Below, in pieces: positions 61,097 through 64,000 of a DNA stretch of 64,000 nucleotides. Source of the stretch: Cyprinodon diabolis. Taxonomy: Eukaryota > Chordata > Actinopteri > Cyprinodontiformes > Cyprinodontidae. The DNA is taken from positions 30,447,666 through 30,511,665 of the forward strand of contig CM060083.1 of assembly GCA_030533445.1 (NCBI GenBank), written 5' to 3'. Below the pieces are notes generated by a model. It worked only from the letters and a program-made list of their open reading frames with translations, searched no databases and was not told where the DNA came from. Both the position numbers and the translations under genes were made by a program. Position 1 is the first letter of the stretch. Every line of letters begins with the position of its first letter.

Positions 61097-61850
61097 TAAA
61101 GAGATTTCTCCTGTTTTAACTTCTCTTCGTTGGCTTCCTGTTAAATCCTTAATATAATAGTTTTTTTTTTGCTTTTTTTGTAAATTCTGCATATAATTTT
61201 AAATCATCTTTCTCACACGAAAACTTCAAAAAAACCAAACTCCATCTTATGTCAAAGATATGAGTGTTCCATATGTTTCCAACAGAGCACTTCGCTCTCA
61301 ATTTGCAGATTTAGTTAGAATTTCCCAAATTAGATTTGGAGGCAAATCTTTTAGTTATCAGGCTCCTGTCCTGTGGAACCTAGTACCAGTTTTAGTCTGT
61401 GAGGCAGACACCCTCTCTACTTTTAAAGCTAAGCTTAAAACTTTCCTAGATAAAACTTTATATTTAGAGTTGCTCAGCTAGCTTATCCCAAACTATCTCC
61501 ATAGTTATTGTATGCTGCTATAGGCATAGTCTGCTGGAGAACAAAGGGACAACTTTTTACCAATCCACCTAATTCTAATAAATCTTTTATCTCTAGTTTT
61601 GCAGTTTTTGTTAGTTCCACATAAAACTTTATGTTCTCTGCTTTTTCTCATCATATTGGCTTTATCTATTCTGGTCCTGTTTGGCTGTGCGACCAAGCTT
61701 GAGTAAACGATTAATGCCTAAATTTATAGATGGTAGAGATGAAAAACAACTGTTTTGGATGAGTCGTTCTTCGTGCTAAAAATAAGACATAGCCAAACCC
61801 TTATAGCACTTTGAGATAGGCCTTAAGCAGCAGTAAAAATATAATTTACT
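61097..61850 (+). pseudogene. LINE 3' end: C-terminal ORF2 remnant plus 3' tail
   Basis: The frame from 61260 to 61481 (73 codons) encodes 'NRALRSQFADLVRISQIRFG', then 'SFSYQAPVLWNLVP' and 'ADTLSTFKAKLKTFL'. This is the typical C-terminal end of a fish LINE reverse-transcriptase protein. Just upstream, broken frames keep 'ISPVLTSLRWLPVKS' and the trace of 'NYKAPSYVKD'-like residues. A 3' untranslated tail with 'tagcactttgagatagg' (about 61804-61820) follows. The 5' end is truncated, as is usual for LINEs. The clade is probably L2/CR1-like, which I cannot confirm. It is not functional. Confidence 0.75.
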
Positions 61851-63559
61851 ATCACTATTGTTGGGTTTAAAATAATTACCATTATAACCTCCATCTCTTT
61901 CAAACCTCATCTCTTTTATGGCTTCTCTTAAACTGCAAGTTGAAAATCCAATCTACTTATTTTAACGGGCAGAATCAAATCGGTTTGTACATCATCATCA
62001 TCATCATCATCATCAACCTCTTTTGCGCATACTAAAAAAAATTATAAATTGTACATACAATTGAGCACCTGTCATTTGGAATCTTTGAAGATCAGGTCCT
62101 AAAAGTTGAAATAGAAGTCTACACTGGAATATCTGATTCAATAAGGAGGATTTTTTTTCTTAAAACAAATTTATTAATCAATGCACGAACATTCAATGTG
62201 ACTTGTAAATAAACATTGACTTTTATAATTGTTTGAATCATTCTAAAATACTATTTACTTCTGTGAGCATAGATAAAAATGGCAAACAATTTGAAGAGAT
62301 TAGATCACAGGTTTATCGCTTCTCACTGGTTGAGGTCATCCATTTAAGGGCTTTCAAGAAGCCATGCGTCATTAAGGTGGATTTCCAATTGTGCTCAGCA
62401 GCTAATCATGCAAAGATAATGTGGCATTGTTAACTGAATGACACCGGTGAAAAAGATTAACAAGGGTTTCAAGACTATACTCATTTAGCAGAAGATGGGA
62501 AAATTATTCAACAGGCATTAAAAAGGGTTTTAATATTTCTGCATACAAAAAATATATATATTTATAATCAAACTTTTACTTGCAGTATGCTCATAAAGGT
62601 GTCAGGATTAAATTTGTGCTCGTATGCACATTTTCCTCCCTATTAGGTCTATTGGCAACTCACTGAAAGCCTCTGGTGGTTTCTCATCAGTATGGTAGCC
62701 ATCTTCAATGACAGCAATAAAAAGCACTGAGATCTTGCAGGGATGTAAAAGGCTCCAGTAAAATAAAATGCATGATTTAATGACCATCTGTTGGGTGCTA
62801 GTGCAGACCTTGATGCAACATGCTTTGTGAATGATCAAAGGCAGCATCCGCACCAAGAGCGCCTCACCTCAGGAAGCGCACCAGGAAATTAACAAGTACA
62901 GATCCTTTTTCTATGTAGCTGGGCTCTTATTATTCCTCAACTCATCTCCTCAATATGGCATACTTCTTCGGAAAAATTAGGAGAGAAAAATGTAAAAAGA
63001 AACAACAAGCTCAACACCCAAAAGATAAGACTGTCATACTTAAATAGCAAGTATAGATAAGAGAAAATAAATTTAAAAAGCTGTGTGTAACAGATTTTTC
63101 ATGACAGCTCTGTGATTGGGTACACTTGTATATAGATTTCAAGAATTGCTCTGAGAGACCACTTTGGTGTAGAGGCAGTGGCGGCTGGCGAAAAATATTT
63201 TTGGTGGGGCTGATATAGCCTAGTGTATGTCTCCAACTAATCAGGAATAAGAATTCAAATAAACAATTGGACAATACATACAATTTAACAGTATCGATTT
63301 ATTTACTATATAATAACAGTAACAGTGATGATTTGGGTCACTGTGATGGGGTTCTTTGGCCTCCAAGAATCCAGGCTCAGTCGGTTACCGGTGTTGGTGA
63401 TTTATTGTGCTCAAAAACTCAAAACAGGGTGCAAAAGAAACTAAACATATACAAGATACTCTGGGCCTCAGCCTCTCTCCAGTTACCGGCAATGTAACAA
63501 AGAAACAGAAAACAGAAATGGCTGCTTTTCTTCCCACAGCCCCCCTACCCCTACCCCCC

Positions 63560-63561
<2 letters not shown>
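61851..63561. other. Non-coding DNA
   Basis: No supported gene. It contains an (ATC)n tract and, at 63179-63220, 'cagtggcggctggcgaaaaa', which resembles the start of a DNA transposon but has no partner end in the window. Confidence 0.55.
61990..62015. repeat. (CAT)n microsatellite
   Basis: Eight or nine CAT units. Confidence 0.95.

Positions 63562-63597
<36 letters not shown>
63562..63597. repeat. (CA)n microsatellite
   Basis: About 17 CA units after a C-run. It borders the repeat at 63598-63872. Confidence 0.97.
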
Positions 63598-63600
<3 letters not shown>

Positions 63601-63872
63601 TGTGTCACAATATCCTTGTGGGGACCTTCCATTGACTTCCATTCATTTCCCACTAATTTATATGGCCTAACCATGACCCTTGCCCTAACCCTAACCATTA
63701 CCGACACATACCTATCCCTAAACCTAACCTAAACTCAATTCACACCTTAGTCCTAAACCTAACCCCCACTTTCCTTATGGGGACCAGTTGTTGGTCCCCA
63801 CAAGTACCTATGAGTCCCCAAAATGTAGCATATTCCTAGGAAATTGTCCCCACCAGGTATTAAAGACATGGC
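63598..63872. repeat. Teleost 'ggggacc' dispersed repeat with telomere-like units
   Basis: Contains 'cttgtggggaccttccattg', a middle part rich in 'cctaacc', and 'tggggaccagttgttggtcc' / 'ggtccccacaag'. The 12-mer at 63615-63626 and its inverse at 63793-63804 form an inverted pair, and 63778-63786 with 63792-63800 form a perfect 9-bp stem with a 5-base loop. 63683-63696 is two and a third telomeric units (ccctaa)n. I recall this repeat, next to CA tracts, in many fishes. It is bounded by (CA)n on both sides here. Confidence 0.7.
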
Positions 63873-63895
63873 CACACACACACACACACACACAC
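63873..63895. repeat. (CA)n microsatellite
   Basis: About 11 CA units, the right border of the 'ggggacc' repeat. Confidence 0.95.
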
Positions 63896-64000
63896 GGCTA
63901 ACCTCACTGAAATATGTGTGCACCCTTAATACGCCAGCAGTAAACCAGGAACAGCTTGTGTGTTTTAAGTTAATGGAGCTACTGGGCTCAGCGCGAGTGT
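63896..64000. other. Window end, non-coding
   Basis: Nothing recognisable in the last 105 bases. Confidence 0.6.

Noticed and set aside
63179..63220. Start of a further DNA transposon ('cagtggcggctgg')
   Set aside because: The phrase resembles a known element start but no matching inverted end, target duplication or coding sequence is visible in the window.
63683..63696. A true telomere or chromosome end
   Set aside because: Only about two units of ccctaa occur and unique sequence continues beyond. It is an interstitial motif within a dispersed repeat.
1..64000. CRISPR arrays, bacterial operons, riboswitches or phage genes
   Set aside because: No regularly spaced direct repeats with unique spacers and no gene packing were seen. 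All strong signals are eukaryotic repeats.

Overview
This window looks like A+T-rich vertebrate nuclear DNA, most probably from a teleost fish. The evidence is the repeat content: Tc1-like DNA transposons of several families, hAT, Harbinger and other MITEs, tRNA-derived SINEs, LINE fragments of teleost type, LTR-like blocks, and many (AT)n and (CA)n microsatellites. There is no operon-like gene packing, no CRISPR array and no rRNA. Most open frames are short, random or run through microsatellites. The only sequence that looks like host coding DNA is one candidate cysteine-rich exon on the minus strand at 14968-15084. The window is best read as intron or intergenic DNA with scattered repeats.

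Layout. 1-17 kb: mostly unique A+T-rich DNA with three large (AT)n tracts, a SINE-like fragment (4.24-4.40 kb), a hAT-type MITE with a perfect 8-bp target duplication (6.80-7.00 kb) and the candidate exon (15.0 kb). 17.2-18.8 kb: a complete Tc1-like transposon (family A) whose transposase is broken by one frameshift. 19-30.8 kb: mostly unique DNA with two old repeat fragments. 30.8-34.1 kb: a nest of elements. An antisense LINE remnant carries a hAT-like MITE and a foldback element, and is abutted by a second complete Tc1-like transposon (family B) whose 363-residue transposase is open from end to end. 36.6-37.0 kb: an antisense LTR-like block. 41.6-43.1 kb: a sense LTR-like block with an internal duplication and a Harbinger-type MITE inserted in it. 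45.9-46.4 and 48.0-48.3 kb: two more MITEs. 52.4-53.1 and 59.0-59.4 kb: decayed Tc1-like copies of two further families. 55.7 and 59.7 kb: SINEs. 60.3 kb: a MITE fragment. 61.1-61.85 kb: a LINE 3' end. 63.56-63.9 kb: a (CA)n-bounded repeat with telomere-like units.

Function. The only protein-coding unit that appears intact is the family B transposase. It has a paired-type helix-turn-helix DNA-binding region, a DD34E catalytic triad, a TATA box, a polyadenylation signal, and flanking IR/DR-type inverted repeats with TA target duplications, so all sequence parts needed for cut-and-paste transposition are visible. I found no new biological system. The most informative items are the two young Tc1 elements, the nested insertions that give relative ages, and the unassigned cysteine-rich exon. 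Family names for repeats come from my memory of teleost consensus sequences and were not searched.
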